DNA of 14,437 nucleotides, from assembly GCA_900755865.1 (NCBI GenBank), contig CAAEHZ010000581.1:1-14437 (forward strand), written 5' to 3'. Numbering within the stretch: the stretch's first letter is position 1; each line of letters begins with the position of its first letter. Below the pieces are notes generated by a model. It searched no databases and was not told the origin of the DNA. It worked only from the letters and a program-made list of their open reading frames with translations. This document shows positions 13,504-14,437 of this stretch, piece by piece. The position numbers and the translations under genes are program-made. The DNA comes from Lachnospiraceae bacterium (GTDB taxonomy: Bacteria; Bacillota; Clostridia; Lachnospirales; Lachnospiraceae).

Positions 13504-14355
13504 TCATTTCCAGGCGTAGCGAAATGCCGGATGTGCCTGTAACAGTGCCTTCGTATAAGGATGTTTCGGCGCTTTAAACAGATTTTCTGTTTCCCCACAC
13601 TCTACAATTTCCCCCTGATACATTACTGCCACCCTGTCCGCAATTGCAGCGACCACTCCCAGGTCATGCGTTACCAGCAAAATAGAAAGATTTTCTGTTT
13701 CCTGCAGTTTTTTTAACAACTGCAAAATCTGTGCCTGTACTGTTACATCCAGTGCGCTTGTCGGCTCGTCTGCCAGAAGCAGCTTTGGTCTTTTTGCCAG
13801 TGCGATTGCAATTCCCACCCGCTGACACATCCCGCCGGATAATTGATAAGGATACTGGTGATACCGCTCCTCCGGATTGGAAATTCCTGTCTGCTGCATC
13901 AGGGAAATCACCTCTTCCCGGCGTCTGCTTCGCTCCTTCCAGCCTTTTCCTCTTTCGGTTTCTGCTGCCAGATAAGCCTCCTCTATCTGCCTGCCTATTT
14001 TCATGGAAGGATTCAGTGCCTCCGCGGGATTCTGCATCACCAGCGAAAGAAAATTCCGGCGGAGCCTGTCCATTTGCTTCTCCTGACAGGGTAAAACTTC
14101 CTCTCCGCCAATCCGGATGCTGCCTCCCTCCACCTTTGCTCTGTCCGGTAAAAATCCCAGTACAGTCCTGCAAAAAACACTTTTTCCGCAGCCGGATTCA
14201 CCTACCAGTGCCAGAATTTCTCCCTCCTTTACCTGAAGGGAAACCTCCTTTAATGCCATTATCTTTTCTGGCTCCCTTTTAAAAGATAAGGACAGCCTCT
14301 CCACTTCCAGTAAATACCGGTTTAATTCTTCCTTTTTCAATCCTTCACTTCCCAT
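13504..14355 (-). CDS. ABC transporter ATP-binding protein, OppD/NikD family
   Basis: The 283-residue cytoplasmic ATPase has the Walker A GESGCGKS (52-59), the Q-loop VMQNP (Gln108), signature LSGGMCQR (172-179), Walker B LLLADEP (192-198) and the H-loop His230. Near the C-terminus HPYTKALLQAHP (265-276) is the extension typical of oligopeptide/dipeptide/nickel transporters. It would power the two permeases encoded just downstream. Only one ATPase of the usual pair is in view; the partner may lie upstream or the protein may act as a homodimer. The ATG at 14355 overlaps the upstream reading frame by 19 nt. GAGG is only one base from it, so initiation probably relies on coupling. An alternative TTG start lies five codons later. 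Confidence 0.9.
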   Translation of the reverse strand: MGSEGLKKEELNRYLLEVERLSLSFKREPEKIMALKEVSLQVKEGEILALVGESGCGKSVFCRTVLGFLPDRAKVEGGSIRIGGEEVLPCQEKQMDRLRRNFLSLVMQNPAEALNPSMKIGRQIEEAYLAAETERGKGWKERSRRREEVISLMQQTGISNPEERYHQYPYQLSGGMCQRVGIAIALAKRPKLLLADEPTSALDVTVQAQILQLLKKLQETENLSILLVTHDLGVVAAIADRVAVMYQGEIVECGETENLFKAPKHPYTKALLQAHPAFRYAWK

Positions 14356-14437
14356 TCCTCAATATTCCAGAAAATTCCCACTCCATGATGTCCCATGACT
14401 GTGTCTTCCGAAATTCCTTCTATGGATGCCTTCGCTA
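14337..14437 (-). CDS. C-terminal end of an upstream gene, product not identified
   Basis: One frame stays open from the window edge to TGA at 14337-14339. It encodes about 32 residues ending GIFWNIEEWEVKD, with AKASIEGISEDTVMGHHG before. It overlaps the ATPase start by 19 nt, as coupled operon genes often do. The other two frames contain early stops. By position it could be a solute-binding protein or another transporter component, but the fragment is too short to assign. Confidence 0.55.
   Translation of the reverse strand, partial: AKASIEGISEDTVMGHHGVGIFWNIEEWEVKD

Noticed and set aside
1..14437. Insertion sequence, phage, defence system, tRNA or rRNA gene
   Set aside because: No transposase, integrase, phage or defence-protein motifs and no tRNA cloverleaf or rRNA sequence were seen on either strand; the 857-983 fold lacks the tRNA invariant positions.

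Overview
The window looks like a chromosomal piece of a spore-forming, pectin-using anaerobe of the Firmicutes, most likely a Lachnospiraceae-type gut clostridium. The grounds are a complete spoIIA operon (spoIIAA-spoIIAB-sigF), Gram-positive Shine-Dalgarno sites (AGGAGG/GGAG) before most genes, GH105 and GH28 pectinases, and moderate GC. The assignment rests on gene content and protein character only. Every supported gene lies on the minus strand, so transcription runs from high to low coordinates.

Region 1 (14437 down to about 5746) reads as one long transcription unit. It holds the 3' end of an unidentified upstream gene, an oligopeptide/nickel-family ABC ATPase and two permeases, then larE, larB and larC (synthesis of the nickel-pincer nucleotide cofactor), folC, a 51-residue acidic small protein and a zinc-ribbon/TPR membrane protein. 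Junctions are overlapping or short (at most 46 nt), and the unit ends at a strong intrinsic terminator (5746-5782). The likely logic is that the transporter brings in nickel (inferred from context), LarB carboxylates and cleaves NaAD, LarE installs sulfur and LarC inserts nickel. No NPN-using enzyme such as LarA lies in the window.

Region 2 (5745 down to 5482) is a dense array of hairpins, probably a composite dispersed intergenic repeat. It runs almost into the spoIIAA start codon and may have supplied part of its leader.

Region 3 (5469 down to 2612) is spoIIAA-spoIIAB-sigF, the early forespore sigma factor with its anti-sigma factor and anti-anti-sigma factor. A membrane-anchored GH25 muramidase gene follows with no terminator between, so it may be co-transcribed. 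A terminator-like hairpin lies at 2570-2596.

Region 4 (2314 down to 1) is a pectin-degradation pair: a GH28 polygalacturonase-family enzyme, then a GH105 unsaturated galacturonyl hydrolase cut by the window edge. The 358-nt gap between them holds a three-arm palindromic element (857-983) and a strand-biased polypurine/polypyrimidine tract (667-838).

Starts were moved from the longest ORF where a Shine-Dalgarno site decides the matter: GH28 (2314), GH25 (3781), spoIIAA (5469), folC (TTG at 8698), permease C (GTG at 12524) and permease B (13495).
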